Translations under genes and position numbers: made by a program
The notes under the pieces: model-generated
Told to the model about the DNA's origin: nothing
Databases searched by the model: none
The model's input: only the letters and a program-made list of their open reading frames with translations
Assembly (NCBI GenBank): GCA_938040995.1
Contig: CALHZT010000159.1
Coordinates: 1 to 41,572 of the forward strand
Direction of reading: 5' to 3'
Source: an uncultured Pirellulaceae bacterium
GTDB taxonomy: Bacteria > Planctomycetota > Planctomycetia > Pirellulales > Pirellulaceae
DNA: 41,572 nt
Shown: positions 14,048 to 24,187 of the stretch, piece after piece
Position numbering within the stretch: position 1 is the stretch's first letter
Layout of the letters: the number at the start of each line of letters is the position of its first letter

Positions 14048-16387
14048 ATGAGAATCCAACATTGCAGGTTGATGCCTACGTTGGTTCTTGCGATCAGCAC
14101 ATTGCTGCATCCCTCCTTTTCGCAGGAAAATTTTCCAGCAGATGAAGAAGCGGCCGAAAGATTGGTCGATTTCCGTGACGGAATCCCTGGTATTTTCAAG
14201 TCGACCAACTCGAAAATCCGACTCGTTCCGTTCCCCGGCCGCGAAAGTCCAGACGCTGTTCTTGTCGAAACAGATTCCAACCACCAAGTATCCGGCGTCT
14301 CGATCCAACCAGATTCGCCGTGGAATTGGAGCGAAAAGAAGGAGTTTGGTTTCGCGATCGACATTGCCAACGTCGGTGAGATTTCGGCTCATCTGTATGT
14401 CGAGATCGCCAGCCATGGGGACAGTCAGGTTCGGGGAATCAACATTCCCGCCGATGGCGAGGTCAGGACCTATTACGCGGTGCTCGACGGAGACGAACTG
14501 AAGATCGACAGTGGGCTTCGCGACGGTCCTGATGATCGCCAGTTTGCAGGTAGAAAACTGACTTGGCTTTGGGGGGAAAAGTCATCCGAATTTGCCATGG
14601 AGCAGATTACAGAAGTTAGTATCTATTGCGATACGACTCTGCACAATCGCCAGTTCATCGTTGGCAACATACGCCTCATCGCTAATCCACCTCTCAAAAC
14701 AGACAGCCTTACTGCGATTTGCGACCGGTTCGGACAAAACAACAAAGTTGATTTTCCGATGAAAGTCAAATCTGAGGCCGAACTCAAATCATTGGCGGAC
14801 GCTGAACGTGCTGAACTCGAAAATTCGCACCCCATGCCCGACCGGTCGAAATTCGGCGGATGGACAAAGGGCCCGAAGCTCAAAGCCACCGGTTACTTTC
14901 GCACCGAAAAAGTTGGCGGCAGGTGGGCGCTGGTTGATCCTGAAGGATATCTCTTTTTCTCGACCGGAATCGCGAACGTCCGACTGTCGAGTACCACGAC
15001 TTTGACCGGTGTTGATTTTAAACGAAAGCCCCGTGTTCTCCATTCGAAAACTTCGTACCCGGAAGATTCGAAGCCAAAAGCAAAAAAGGGCGCCGCAGGC
15101 CGTGCAGTCAGATTCACCGCATCCGAATTGCGGACGAAGATGTTCACCTGGTTGCCCGAGAACGACAGTCGGTTTTCAGACCATTACAGTTACACGCGGA
15201 AGGTTCATACAGGCCCGATGTCACATGGTGAGAACATCAGTTTTTACCGAGTCAATCTCGAACGTCGCTATGGCCAATCGCAACCCAATTCATATCTGGA
15301 TACCTGGCGGGATGTCACAGTCGCGAGAATGCTGGATTGGGGATTTACCAGTTTTGGCAACTGGACCGACGAAATGTTTTATCACGTCGAGCAAATACCA
15401 TATTTCGCCAATGGCTGGATCACAGGTAAGTTCAAAACGATCGACTCCGGGAATGATTACTGGTCACCGATGCCCGACCCGTTCGATCCCGAGTTCGTTC
15501 GCCGAGCCAGAATCACGACCACGTCGATCGCCAACAAGGTCAAGCGTAGTCCATGGTGCATCGGTGTCTTCATCGATAACGAAAAGGGCTGGGGGCGCAT
15601 GGGCTCCTTCGAGTCGCAATACGGCATTGTGATCAACGCGCTCGGTCGCGACGCTTCAGAATGTCCTACAAAGGCAGCCTTCGTAAAGCTACTTGAAGAA
15701 AAATACAAAAGCGTCCAATCTCTAAATGACGCATGGGATATTGACGTCTCATCATGGGATGAGTTTGCCAGGCCAATGCAAGTGGATGCTCAAAATGCTG
15801 CGGTCGTCGACGACTTTTCGAAAATGTTGTACGTATATGCCGCCGAATACTTTCGCGTCGTTCATGACAGCTTACAAGCCGTGCTTCCAAATCACTTATA
15901 CATGGGAGTGCGCATGGCTCACTGGGGAATGACTCCTGAAGTCCGAGCCGCCGCCGGCGAGCACTCAGATGTCATCAGCTACAACTTCTACAAGGAAGGG
16001 ATTCGCGCTGACGACTGGAAGTTTCTCGCCAAGCTGGATATGCCGAGCATCATCGGCGAATTTCACATGGGTGCCGCCACGGATTCTGGACTATTTCATC
16101 CGGGGCTCATCATGGCGGACGATCAGACTGATCGAGCGCGAATGTATCTGGATTATATGAATTCCGTCATCGACAACCCTTACTTTGTTGGCGCGCACTG
16201 GTTCCAGTACATCGACTCGCCGTTAACCGGGCGAGGCCACGACGGCGAAAACTACAATGCGGGTTTTGTCAGGAGCACTGACATTCCCTACTCGGAGATG
16301 GTCACCGCAGCGAAGGAACTTCATCGCGGACTGTATCCGCGTTGCTTCGGCGACGTAGTGAAGCAACAGCCACAAATAACCAACTGA
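14048..16387 (+). CDS. GH50 beta-agarase (copy A)
   Basis: This 779-residue secreted glycoside hydrolase of family 50 is expected to hydrolyse beta-1,4 bonds of agarose, mainly releasing neoagarobiose. A signal peptide covers about residues 1-25 (ends HPSFSQ). A carbohydrate-binding-like beta-sandwich runs to about 215, then the barrel opens with [20 protein letters not shown] (269-288) and LVDPEGYLFFSTGIANVR. The acid/base is probably E512 in VFIDNEKGWG and the nucleophile E671 in PSIIGEFHMG; their spacing of 159 fits GH50. The substrate-channel motif AHWFQYIDSPLTGR lies near 716-729. A Lys/Ala-rich insert (about 341-355) is not obvious in the other copy. The transporter gene begins 11 bp after its stop, so the two are co-transcribed. 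Confidence 0.92.
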   Translation: MRIQHCRLMPTLVLAISTLLHPSFSQENFPADEEAAERLVDFRDGIPGIFKSTNSKIRLVPFPGRESPDAVLVETDSNHQVSGVSIQPDSPWNWSEKKEFGFAIDIANVGEISAHLYVEIASHGDSQVRGINIPADGEVRTYYAVLDGDELKIDSGLRDGPDDRQFAGRKLTWLWGEKSSEFAMEQITEVSIYCDTTLHNRQFIVGNIRLIANPPLKTDSLTAICDRFGQNNKVDFPMKVKSEAELKSLADAERAELENSHPMPDRSKFGGWTKGPKLKATGYFRTEKVGGRWALVDPEGYLFFSTGIANVRLSSTTTLTGVDFKRKPRVLHSKTSYPEDSKPKAKKGAAGRAVRFTASELRTKMFTWLPENDSRFSDHYSYTRKVHTGPMSHGENISFYRVNLERRYGQSQPNSYLDTWRDVTVARMLDWGFTSFGNWTDEMFYHVEQIPYFANGWITGKFKTIDSGNDYWSPMPDPFDPEFVRRARITTTSIANKVKRSPWCIGVFIDNEKGWGRMGSFESQYGIVINALGRDASECPTKAAFVKLLEEKYKSVQSLNDAWDIDVSSWDEFARPMQVDAQNAAVVDDFSKMLYVYAAEYFRVVHDSLQAVLPNHLYMGVRMAHWGMTPEVRAAAGEHSDVISYNFYKEGIRADDWKFLAKLDMPSIIGEFHMGAATDSGLFHPGLIMADDQTDRARMYLDYMNSVIDNPYFVGAHWFQYIDSPLTGRGHDGENYNAGFVRSTDIPYSEMVTAAKELHRGLYPRCFGDVVKQQPQITN

Positions 16388-16398
16388 GCACTACAATT

Positions 16399-17973
16399 AT
16401 GCGAACGTCCCAATCGAATGCGTTTTACTATGCTGCCATTGTGACTCTGGGCGGCTTTGTATTCGGATTAGACTTGGGAGTCATTGCAGGTGGACTCAGT
16501 CAGATATCTGAGCAGTTTGGACTCAGTGATATCCAATTGGGTGCCATTGGAGCCGCGCCGGGCTTCGGAGCGATTTTTGCACTGTTCTTCGCAGGACCGA
16601 TCAGCAATCGACTAGGTCGTAAAGCAACGATTCAATTGATTGCTTTACTCTATTTGGTCTCAGCCGTGACATCGGCGCTCGCGCCGGATTACCGGATGCT
16701 CTGGTCTGCAAGGTTTCTTGGTGGTCTCGCATTTTGTTCTTTGGCGCTCGCCTCGATGTACATCGGCGAAATCGCACCGTCGGACAAACGCGGCCGCCTT
16801 GTCGCGATGAACCAGATCAATATTGCGCTGGGACTATTGGCGGCGTTCTTTATCAACTTCCTTATTCAACAAATTGCCGATTCAGGTTCCGAGCTGGCGG
16901 TATCGCTAAATCTACAGACAACCGCTTGGCGCTGGATGCTTGGGTCCGAAATCATCCCTGCGCTGGTCTGGTTACTACTTTTGTTTGGCGTTCCGAAAAG
17001 TCCTCGGTGGCTGATGTCGGTTGGTCGCGAGGACGAAGCGCGCACCGCCATGTCCAAAGTGCTTCCTGGGGAATCGGTTGAACCTGAAATGCAATCCATT
17101 CGGCAAAGCATGTCTCAGCGCGAAGCTGGCGCCACTTCCTTCTCGCAACTCTTTCAACTGTTTGGCCGACACGCCCGAAAAGCCACCATCCTCGGAATCG
17201 TAATAGCTGCTGTTCAGCCAATTACTGGCATCAACGCAATATTGACCTATGCACCGATCGTGTTCGAACAAGCAGGTTCAGCCGATCCACTTTGGAATAC
17301 GATCTGGATCGGAGTCGTTGGACTGCTGGCTAATTTTCTTGCGTTTGCGCTGGTCGATCGACTTGGTCGCCGGCCGATCGTTGTGTTTGGCCTTTTTTGG
17401 TGTGTACTGAGTTTGTCAGCTTGCGGATGGGCGTTTCATCAGGCCCGATACTCGCTGGACGAAGCAGCGGTTGCCGCAGTTCAATTGGAATTAGGGGAAG
17501 AGCACGCATCGGCTGTCGCCAACCTGACGAATGAAATAGATGTTGAGTATGCCAACGACATTGAATTCATGAAGGGCATGAAGGCGGCGCTCGGGGAAGA
17601 ACTGGCCAATAGCCAAAAGAATTTTCTGATTGGGAAGGCCGCGCAACTCAACACCAACTTGGTGCTCGCTGCCATCCTGAGTTTCATCGCGGCATTTAAC
17701 GTCTCGATCGGACCGATCATGTGGGTTGTCTTTTCTGAAATCTTTCCGACAACACTTCGTGGTATCGCCATTCCGGCGGCTCAGTTGGTAACTGCTACTG
17801 TCAACTACTTCGTTCAACAGTTCTTCCCATGGCAGCTTGCGAATATGGGCGCACGAGACATTTTTCTTTTCTATGGAATTTGCGTCACCGTTGGCTTGGT
17901 CCTGCTGTTCTTCCTGCTCCCGGAAACCAAAAACAAGTCCATTGAGCAAATTGAATCCGAGCTGAATGGATAA
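16399..17973 (+). CDS. MFS sugar porter, likely neoagaro-oligosaccharide or sugar importer
   Basis: This 524-residue inner-membrane transporter of the sugar porter family has 12 predicted spans. Family signatures are NRLGRKATI after span 2 (about 70-78), VPKSPRWLMSVGRE (198-211), QPITGINAILTYAP (273-286), DRLGRRPIVVFG (320-331) and the C-terminal PETKNKSIEQIE. The start at ATG 16399 places the first span correctly; an earlier in-frame start lies inside the GH50 gene. An extra hydrophilic segment of about 65 residues (350-418, Glu/Ala/Asn-rich) lies between spans 9 and 10, facing the periplasm by topology. It follows the GH50 agarase at 11 bp. Context suggests uptake of neoagarobiose or its monosaccharides; substrate specificity cannot be read from the sequence. 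Confidence 0.88.
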   Translation: MRTSQSNAFYYAAIVTLGGFVFGLDLGVIAGGLSQISEQFGLSDIQLGAIGAAPGFGAIFALFFAGPISNRLGRKATIQLIALLYLVSAVTSALAPDYRMLWSARFLGGLAFCSLALASMYIGEIAPSDKRGRLVAMNQINIALGLLAAFFINFLIQQIADSGSELAVSLNLQTTAWRWMLGSEIIPALVWLLLLFGVPKSPRWLMSVGREDEARTAMSKVLPGESVEPEMQSIRQSMSQREAGATSFSQLFQLFGRHARKATILGIVIAAVQPITGINAILTYAPIVFEQAGSADPLWNTIWIGVVGLLANFLAFALVDRLGRRPIVVFGLFWCVLSLSACGWAFHQARYSLDEAAVAAVQLELGEEHASAVANLTNEIDVEYANDIEFMKGMKAALGEELANSQKNFLIGKAAQLNTNLVLAAILSFIAAFNVSIGPIMWVVFSEIFPTTLRGIAIPAAQLVTATVNYFVQQFFPWQLANMGARDIFLFYGICVTVGLVLLFFLLPETKNKSIEQIESELNG

Positions 17974-18232
17974 ATCAGACGGCACCTACAGCATGGGGCA
18001 AAGGACTGCAATGAGATCAGCCATCGACGAGTAAGGGTGGCGAATCACTCACAGGTGTTTTCCCATGACTCGCTCCTCGAGAGTGACTTTGCAAGCGATC
18101 GCGGACAGAACTGGAACTGCGTGGAATCGTCTATTAGACTCGTAGAATCCCAGCGAGTGTGCTGACGCTCGGGAATTTCAATTTGTGTCGAAGTACTAAT
18201 GCGGATATCAGAACACACTAACTTCAACAAAT

Positions 18233-21200
18233 ATGACACGTCAAAAGCCAATTGCAGCAATCGCTTTGCTCGTCACTCTGGCGATGTTCGCTCGAGTCGT
18301 TGCTGATTCGTCGATCGTCGATTTTGACACACAGATCCGACCAATTCTTTCCGATCGATGCTTCGCTTGTCATGGTCCCGACGACAATGATCGACAGGCC
18401 GACTTGCGTTTCGACCAACGCGAATCGGCGATGCGCGAATCTGAATATGGTGAACGGGCCTTTGTGGTGAAGCCGGGAGCGCCAGAAGACAGCGAACTCC
18501 TATTGCGGCTGACAACGTCCGACGAAGACCTGAAAATGCCACCTCCAGATTCGCACCTGAAAGTGTCAGCTGACGAGGTTGAGTTAATCCAACGATGGAT
18601 CGAACAGGGAGCTGAATGGACCGACCATTGGGCGTTCGTCCCGGTCGATACGACTCTCACGCCACCAGAATTAAAAGGCGATGACTGGTCGAACGGTCCC
18701 ATCGACAAGTTTATTTTGGCTCGCTTGCGAGAACAAAGGCTTACACCAGCGTCGGAAGCAAATCGCGAACTGTTGGCTCGGCGAGTCCATCTCGATTTGA
18801 CCGGCCTGCCACCGACGTTGGCCCAGCTAGATCAATTCCTCAATGACAAATCGCCCAACGCCTATGAAAAACTGGTTGATCGCCTGTTGGCATCGGCGGC
18901 TTATGGGGAACGGATGGCTGTTGCCTGGTTGGATGTTGCCCGTTACGCAGACACCCATGGCTATCAACTGGACTTCGAGTCGCACGTTTGGCCATATCGC
19001 GATTGGGTCGTACAGGCATTTAACGAAAACCTGCCCTGCGATCAATTTATCACCTGGCAGTTGGCGGGTGATTTATTGCCGTCGCCAACTGCGGAACAGA
19101 CTCTTGCCACGGCTTTCAATCGACTGCATCGTCAAACCAATGAAGGCGGCAGCGTCCTGGAAGAGTTCCGGATAGAGTACGTCGCCGACCGAGTCGATAC
19201 TTTCGGCGTGGCGATGCTCGGCTTGAGCGTTGGTTGTGCCCGTTGCCATGACCATAAGTTTGATCCCATCAGCCAGAAAGAGTACTACCAACTTGCCGCG
19301 TTCTTCGACAACGTCGACGAATCGGGAGTCTTTTCTTACTTTACAAAGGCGACTCCTTCGCCCTCATTCGATACCCCAACTGAAGAACAGACACTCCGAC
19401 TGGAGAAGTTGCGTAAGGATGTCGCAGCTCGACAATCTGAACTTGAACAAGTCGCTGAGCAGCAACGCAACGCGTTCAACGACTGGTTCGGCAAGGAACG
19501 CAAGTCGCTCGACTCTGAGGAGCAATTCGTCAAGCTGTTGAAAGACGGTTTAATCGGTCATTTCGATTTTGAGAAGATCACGCCGGCATCGTCAGTAAAA
19601 GCGGAAGCTGACTCAAACGGTCGGAGCAGCGATCAGGACAGCGATACCAATAGCAAACCAACTCTTGCCAATGTTGTCGATTCAACTACCAACGCTGAAC
19701 TCCACGAAAGTCCACTCATCGTGCCGGGGAAAACTGGCAACGCCCTTCAATTGAATGGCGACAACGGCTTTTCCACGGCGGTCACCAGTTCTTTTTCACG
19801 ACATGACGAATTTTCCTTCGCGGTCTGGATCAAGTCATCGCAAAACCAACAACGCGCGACCATATTTCACACCACGAAAGCGGGTACTGACGCGGGACAT
19901 CGTGGTATCGAATTGATCATTGCAGAGGATCAGCTCGAAGTCAGTCTTTGCCACTACTGGCCGGGCAATGCGATACGGATACGGGCACTTGATAAGCTGC
20001 CAGTCGATGAGTGGTACCACGTTACGCTGACGTATGACGGGTCAAGTCAGGCCAGCGGACTGCGGCTTTATTTGAACGGCAAACTGCTGGAAACAACCGT
20101 GATTCGCGACGAATTGACGCGAGCGATTCGATATTTGAAAAAAGATTCTGTTTCCTACAAAGCCGGAGACAGGCAGCATCACTTGACCGTGGGGTACCGA
20201 TTTCGCGATCGCGGACTGGCTGGTGGCGAGATTGACGAGTTGAAGGTTTATGCTCGTCAACTGACGCCGATTGAAATCCGTGCGATCTCAGGTAGCGTTG
20301 TCTCCGATTGTTTCACCGCAGCAGAGTCAAAACTATCCTCTGAGGATGAGCAGAGTCTGTTCGAACTCTTCCTGTCACGAGCCCCGTCGCACGCGAAAGC
20401 ACGTGCTGCGCTGCACGATGCACGCTTGGCACTTGGGAATGCTGCGGACGGAGTCCAGTCGATAATGGTCATGCGAGAAATGGCGACGCCACGCAAAACG
20501 TACATGCTGAATCGAGGTGCTTACGACTCGCCAGCCAGTGAAGTACAGCCAGGCGTAATTGCCAAATTGCTACCACTTAAATCCGACTTTCCGAAAAACC
20601 GTCTTGGTCTTGCCCGCTGGCTGACCGATGCGCAGCATCCACTGACTGCCCGAGTCGCCGTAAATCGAATTTGGCAAACGATCCTGGGACGAGGTTTGGT
20701 CGCAACTCAGGAAGACTTCGGCAGCCAGGGGGGGCGTCCATCGCACCCTTTGCTACTCGACTACCTTTCCCACGACTTTGTCAACAATGGGTGGGACACA
20801 AAGCGTTTGGTCAAACAAATCGTGATGTCGGCAAGCTACCGCCAGTCGTCTGTCTCCTCTGCAGATCTAATGGAACGCGATCCCGAGAACTCGATGTTGG
20901 CTCGCGGACCCAGCCGTAGATTGACCGCGGAAATGATTCGAGACGGCGCGCTCGTGGCCAGTGGTCTTTTAGTCAATCGAGTCGGCGGCGCGCCAGTCAA
21001 ACCGTATCAACCTGCCGGACTTTGGAAGGAATCCATGCCGGTAGAGTACAAACGCGATAGGCACGAAGGCAGCCGTCGCCGAAGCCTTTATAGCTTTTGG
21101 AGGCGAACGCTGCCGCCACCGTCGATGCTGACGTTTGATGCTGCGAAACGCGAGGTCTGCACGGTCCGCCGTCAAAACACTGCGACTCCCCTTCAGGCGT

Positions 21201-21529
21201 TGGTGTTACTCAATGACCCGCAGTACATCGAAGCGGCGCGAGCCGCTGCCGAAGTGGCAATACAATCGAATGAACGCGCCGAGGACCAGATCAGGCACTT
21301 GTTCCGGGCATTCACAAGTCGTCAGCTGAGCGATCAACAGTTGTCCGTCTTTAAAAAGTCGTTGGAGCAGCAGCAGTCCTACTTCTCCGACAAACTCGAA
21401 CAGGCCAGCAAATATTTGTCGATTGGCGATCACGAACCCGACTCAGAAATTGAACCGAAAGAACTGGCTTCGCTCAGTGTGGTGGCTCAAATGATGATGA
21501 ACCTCGATTATTTTGTATTCAGGCGTTAA
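18233..21529 (+). CDS. Planctomycete cytochrome C / DUF1549 / LamG / DUF1553 protein
   Basis: This 1098-residue exported protein has the same basic plan as the one at 6572-9469. A signal peptide covers 1-24. The PSCyt1 heme site is C43-FA-C46-H47 and the DUF1549 region ends with a second heme motif C335-AR-C338-H339 plus [14 protein letters not shown] coiled-coil-prone segment sits at about 385-425. A LamG/concanavalin-like jelly roll spans about 500-690 ([53 protein letters not shown]). DUF1553 is C-terminal ([20 protein letters not shown]). The LamG module could bind carbohydrate, which would fit the agar locus. It is followed after 4 bp by its DUF1501 partner. The 259 bp upstream, after the transporter gene, hold no recognised gene. 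Confidence 0.9.
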   Translation: MTRQKPIAAIALLVTLAMFARVVADSSIVDFDTQIRPILSDRCFACHGPDDNDRQADLRFDQRESAMRESEYGERAFVVKPGAPEDSELLLRLTTSDEDLKMPPPDSHLKVSADEVELIQRWIEQGAEWTDHWAFVPVDTTLTPPELKGDDWSNGPIDKFILARLREQRLTPASEANRELLARRVHLDLTGLPPTLAQLDQFLNDKSPNAYEKLVDRLLASAAYGERMAVAWLDVARYADTHGYQLDFESHVWPYRDWVVQAFNENLPCDQFITWQLAGDLLPSPTAEQTLATAFNRLHRQTNEGGSVLEEFRIEYVADRVDTFGVAMLGLSVGCARCHDHKFDPISQKEYYQLAAFFDNVDESGVFSYFTKATPSPSFDTPTEEQTLRLEKLRKDVAARQSELEQVAEQQRNAFNDWFGKERKSLDSEEQFVKLLKDGLIGHFDFEKITPASSVKAEADSNGRSSDQDSDTNSKPTLANVVDSTTNAELHESPLIVPGKTGNALQLNGDNGFSTAVTSSFSRHDEFSFAVWIKSSQNQQRATIFHTTKAGTDAGHRGIELIIAEDQLEVSLCHYWPGNAIRIRALDKLPVDEWYHVTLTYDGSSQASGLRLYLNGKLLETTVIRDELTRAIRYLKKDSVSYKAGDRQHHLTVGYRFRDRGLAGGEIDELKVYARQLTPIEIRAISGSVVSDCFTAAESKLSSEDEQSLFELFLSRAPSHAKARAALHDARLALGNAADGVQSIMVMREMATPRKTYMLNRGAYDSPASEVQPGVIAKLLPLKSDFPKNRLGLARWLTDAQHPLTARVAVNRIWQTILGRGLVATQEDFGSQGGRPSHPLLLDYLSHDFVNNGWDTKRLVKQIVMSASYRQSSVSSADLMERDPENSMLARGPSRRLTAEMIRDGALVASGLLVNRVGGAPVKPYQPAGLWKESMPVEYKRDRHEGSRRRSLYSFWRRTLPPPSMLTFDAAKREVCTVRRQNTATPLQALVLLNDPQYIEAARAAAEVAIQSNERAEDQIRHLFRAFTSRQLSDQQLSVFKKSLEQQQSYFSDKLEQASKYLSIGDHEPDSEIEPKELASLSVVAQMMMNLDYFVFRR

Positions 21530-21533
21530 TCGA

Positions 21534-23003
21534 ATGGAAATCCCAAAAGATCTTCAGCACAAGATCGCGACTTCGCTAACCCGACGTCACTTTTTCTCAC
21601 GGACAAGTACCGGGTTGGGAGCCGCCGCGCTCGCTTCACTTTTGCCGCCAGCCGCCCTGGCCGGTGACGATGATGTAGCGGCGACAAATCGCGGAGCGGC
21701 TCTGGATCGTCTTCATTTTCCCGCCAAGGCCAAACGAGTCATCTATCTGTTTATGAGCGGCGGCCCGTCGCAAATGGATATGTGGGACTATAAACCAAAG
21801 CTGAATGAAGAGAACGGCAAAGAACTGCCAGATTCCGTTCGGAAAGGGCAACGACTGTCGACGATGTCCGGCAACCAGTCTTCGCTCCCATTGGCAGGAT
21901 CCATTTTCAAATTTGACAAGCACGGAGAAAACGGAACCTGGGTCAGTGAGTTGTTGCCTCATACCGCCAAAATCGTCGACGACCTTTGTGTTGTCAAATC
22001 AATGCACACCGAAGCCATCAACCACGACCCGGCAATCACCTTCTTTCAAACCGGTTCGCAGATTGCCGGTCGCCCTTCCATTGGTGCATGGATGGCGTAC
22101 GGACTGGGTTCTATCAACGAAAACTTGCCGTCGTTTTGCGTTCTCGTGACCAAGGGCAAGGGCGGGCAGCCGCTTTATTCCCGGCTTTGGGGCAGTGGAT
22201 TTTTGAATTCGACGCACCAAGGTGTTCAACTTCGCGCTGCCAAAGACCCGGTGCTTTATCTCTCGAATCCGCCCGGCATCTCGGCTGCCAGTCGCAGAGC
22301 CATGCTCGATGGTTTGGAATCAATTCATCAGCAACAATATGAACAGTCGCTGGACCCGACGGTCGCTGACCGAATCGCCCAATACGAGATGGCATTTCGG
22401 ATGCAGACCTCGGTTCCCGAAGTCGCGGATGTGTCCGATGAACCAGAACACATTTTTGACCTCTATGGGCCTGATTCAAAAACGCCAGGAACTTTTGCAG
22501 CCAATTGCCTGCTGGCTCGGCGGTTAGTCGAACGCGATGTTCGCTTCGTTCAGTTATTTCATCGCGGATGGGATCAGCACGATAACTTGCCTGGCGGTAT
22601 CCGCGGGCAGTGTCGTGAGACCGACCAGCCATGCGCGGCATTGATTGAAGATTTGAAGCAACGAGGGATGTTGAAAGACACCCTCGTAATCTGGGGCGGT
22701 GAGTTTGGCCGAACCGCCTATAGCCAGGGCAAGCTGACTGCGGACAATTATGGTCGGGATCATCACCCTCGTTGCTTTACCATGTGGATGGCGGGCGGTG
22801 GCTCACGACCGGGGATCGTCCATGGAAAGACCGACCCCTATTCGTACAACATTCTCGACAACCCGGTGCACGTGCATGATTTTCACGCCACCGTACTAAG
22901 ATTGCTTGGCGTCGATCATGAACAATTGACGTATAAATTCCAGGGACGCCGCTACCGTTTGACGGACGTGCATGGCAAGGTTGTCAAATCTTTACTTGCC
23001 TAG
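21534..23003 (+). CDS. DUF1501 family secreted protein, Tat signal (copy 2)
   Basis: This is a DUF1501 protein of about 489 residues, paired with the preceding cytochrome gene. A twin-arginine signal is visible ([19 protein letters not shown], starting near residue 16). Conserved blocks are [35 protein letters not shown] and [16 protein letters not shown] followed by [18 protein letters not shown]. The ATG at 21534, 4 bp after the upstream stop, is preferred over a TTG at 21513 that overlaps it. It is a distant paralog of the DUF1501 protein at 5105-6535. Its enzymatic role is unknown. The gene converges with the cycloisomerase gene across 71 bp without a clear terminator. Confidence 0.88.
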   Translation: MEIPKDLQHKIATSLTRRHFFSRTSTGLGAAALASLLPPAALAGDDDVAATNRGAALDRLHFPAKAKRVIYLFMSGGPSQMDMWDYKPKLNEENGKELPDSVRKGQRLSTMSGNQSSLPLAGSIFKFDKHGENGTWVSELLPHTAKIVDDLCVVKSMHTEAINHDPAITFFQTGSQIAGRPSIGAWMAYGLGSINENLPSFCVLVTKGKGGQPLYSRLWGSGFLNSTHQGVQLRAAKDPVLYLSNPPGISAASRRAMLDGLESIHQQQYEQSLDPTVADRIAQYEMAFRMQTSVPEVADVSDEPEHIFDLYGPDSKTPGTFAANCLLARRLVERDVRFVQLFHRGWDQHDNLPGGIRGQCRETDQPCAALIEDLKQRGMLKDTLVIWGGEFGRTAYSQGKLTADNYGRDHHPRCFTMWMAGGGSRPGIVHGKTDPYSYNILDNPVHVHDFHATVLRLLGVDHEQLTYKFQGRRYRLTDVHGKVVKSLLA

Positions 23004-23074
23004 TCAACGACGACAGATGATCAAAGTTTCCTCGCCCGATTCGAAGGCCTTCCCATATCAGGCATGGCAGGTTA

Positions 23075-24163
23075 TCAGGCTCGGTGTTTCTCCAGCTCGT
23101 CCCAAAGGAATTCGACTCCATGACCGGCTCGATCAGGCGCAATGGCCCATCCGTCTTCGATTTTTACCGGATCGCGGATAAATGGTTCCAACCCAAAGCC
23201 ATGCGCTTCAAGGAGCGAGTCGTTGGGAATCGCACCTAACAGATGTACGTGGAGCTCGTGAACGCCATGCGTTGTGACCGGTAAATTGAAGGCTTCGGCG
23301 AGGTGGGCAACTTTGAGCCACGGAGTGATTCCGCCGATATTGGAAACATCCGGTTCGGGAAACGACACAGCCTCTGCGGCGATAATCTTCTGAAACTCAT
23401 AAATTGTGTGATAGTTTTCTCCGACAGCGATTGGCAAACCACCGGACTCCAGAATTCGCCGGTAACCATCGACATCATCAGGAATCGTCGGTTCTTCCAG
23501 CCAGTAAACGTCATGTTCGGCGAAGGCTTTCGCTGCACGAATCGCCTCCTCAACCGTCCATCGCATGTTGGCGTCGACCATCAGGGGATACTCGGAACCG
23601 ATCAACTGACGCATCGCTTTGACTCGTTCAACATCCTCTTCCAACCGGTCACGGCCGACTTTCATCTTGATCGCGCGAATGCCCCGATCCAGATTGGCAT
23701 CCGTTTGTCGAGCCAACTGGTCGAGTGGCAACAGCAGGTCAATTCCACCGGCATACACACGAGCCCGATTGCTGTGTCCGCCGGCCAGTTTCCAGAGAGG
23801 CTCACCAGCCGATTTGCATTTCAAATCCCAAAGTGCAATATCAACAGCAGCGATTGCAAAAGACGCAAGTCCGCCACGTCCCACATAGTGCATCCTCCAC
23901 CACATACGTTCCCAAAGGAATTCGTTTTGCAGCGGATCAGCACCGGACAGAATGGGTGCAAGATCGTCCCGGATTATCGCCTTGACGGCGGAGCCACCGA
24001 CTTTCCCAACAGTGTACGTGTAGCCAACACCCTCTTCGCCCAGCTCGGTGCGTATGCGCACAACGATCAACGCGAAGTGCCGCATCTCACCGTGCATCGC
24101 ATCGGTGAGAACGGTTGGGAGTGGGATCTGATAGAGTTCGCAATGAACTGACGCTATGCTCAT
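23075..24163 (-). CDS. 3,6-anhydro-L-galactonate cycloisomerase (enolase superfamily)
   Basis: This 362-residue mandelate racemase/muconate lactonising enzyme family protein is expected to open the anhydro ring of 3,6-anhydro-L-galactonate, giving 2-keto-3-deoxy-L-galactonate. Catalytic KxK is K166/K168 (AIKMKVGR). Metal ligands are D197 (VDAN), E223 (WLEEPT) and E249 (VGENYHT), and the general acid/base is H299 in TTHGVHELHVHL. Stretches recalled from characterised marine cycloisomerases (MHYVGRGG, AVDIALWDLK, GGIDL and a C-terminal GVEFLWDE) are present, which makes this call more specific than the superfamily alone. It is the last gene of the five-gene AHG operon, 24 bp after the aldehyde dehydrogenase. 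Galactonate or related sugar-acid dehydratase activity is the alternative. Confidence 0.85.
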   Translation of the reverse strand: MSIASVHCELYQIPLPTVLTDAMHGEMRHFALIVVRIRTELGEEGVGYTYTVGKVGGSAVKAIIRDDLAPILSGADPLQNEFLWERMWWRMHYVGRGGLASFAIAAVDIALWDLKCKSAGEPLWKLAGGHSNRARVYAGGIDLLLPLDQLARQTDANLDRGIRAIKMKVGRDRLEEDVERVKAMRQLIGSEYPLMVDANMRWTVEEAIRAAKAFAEHDVYWLEEPTIPDDVDGYRRILESGGLPIAVGENYHTIYEFQKIIAAEAVSFPEPDVSNIGGITPWLKVAHLAEAFNLPVTTHGVHELHVHLLGAIPNDSLLEAHGFGLEPFIRDPVKIEDGWAIAPDRAGHGVEFLWDELEKHRA

Positions 24164-24187
24164 GCCGCAAAGTCCTCAATTGGCTGC

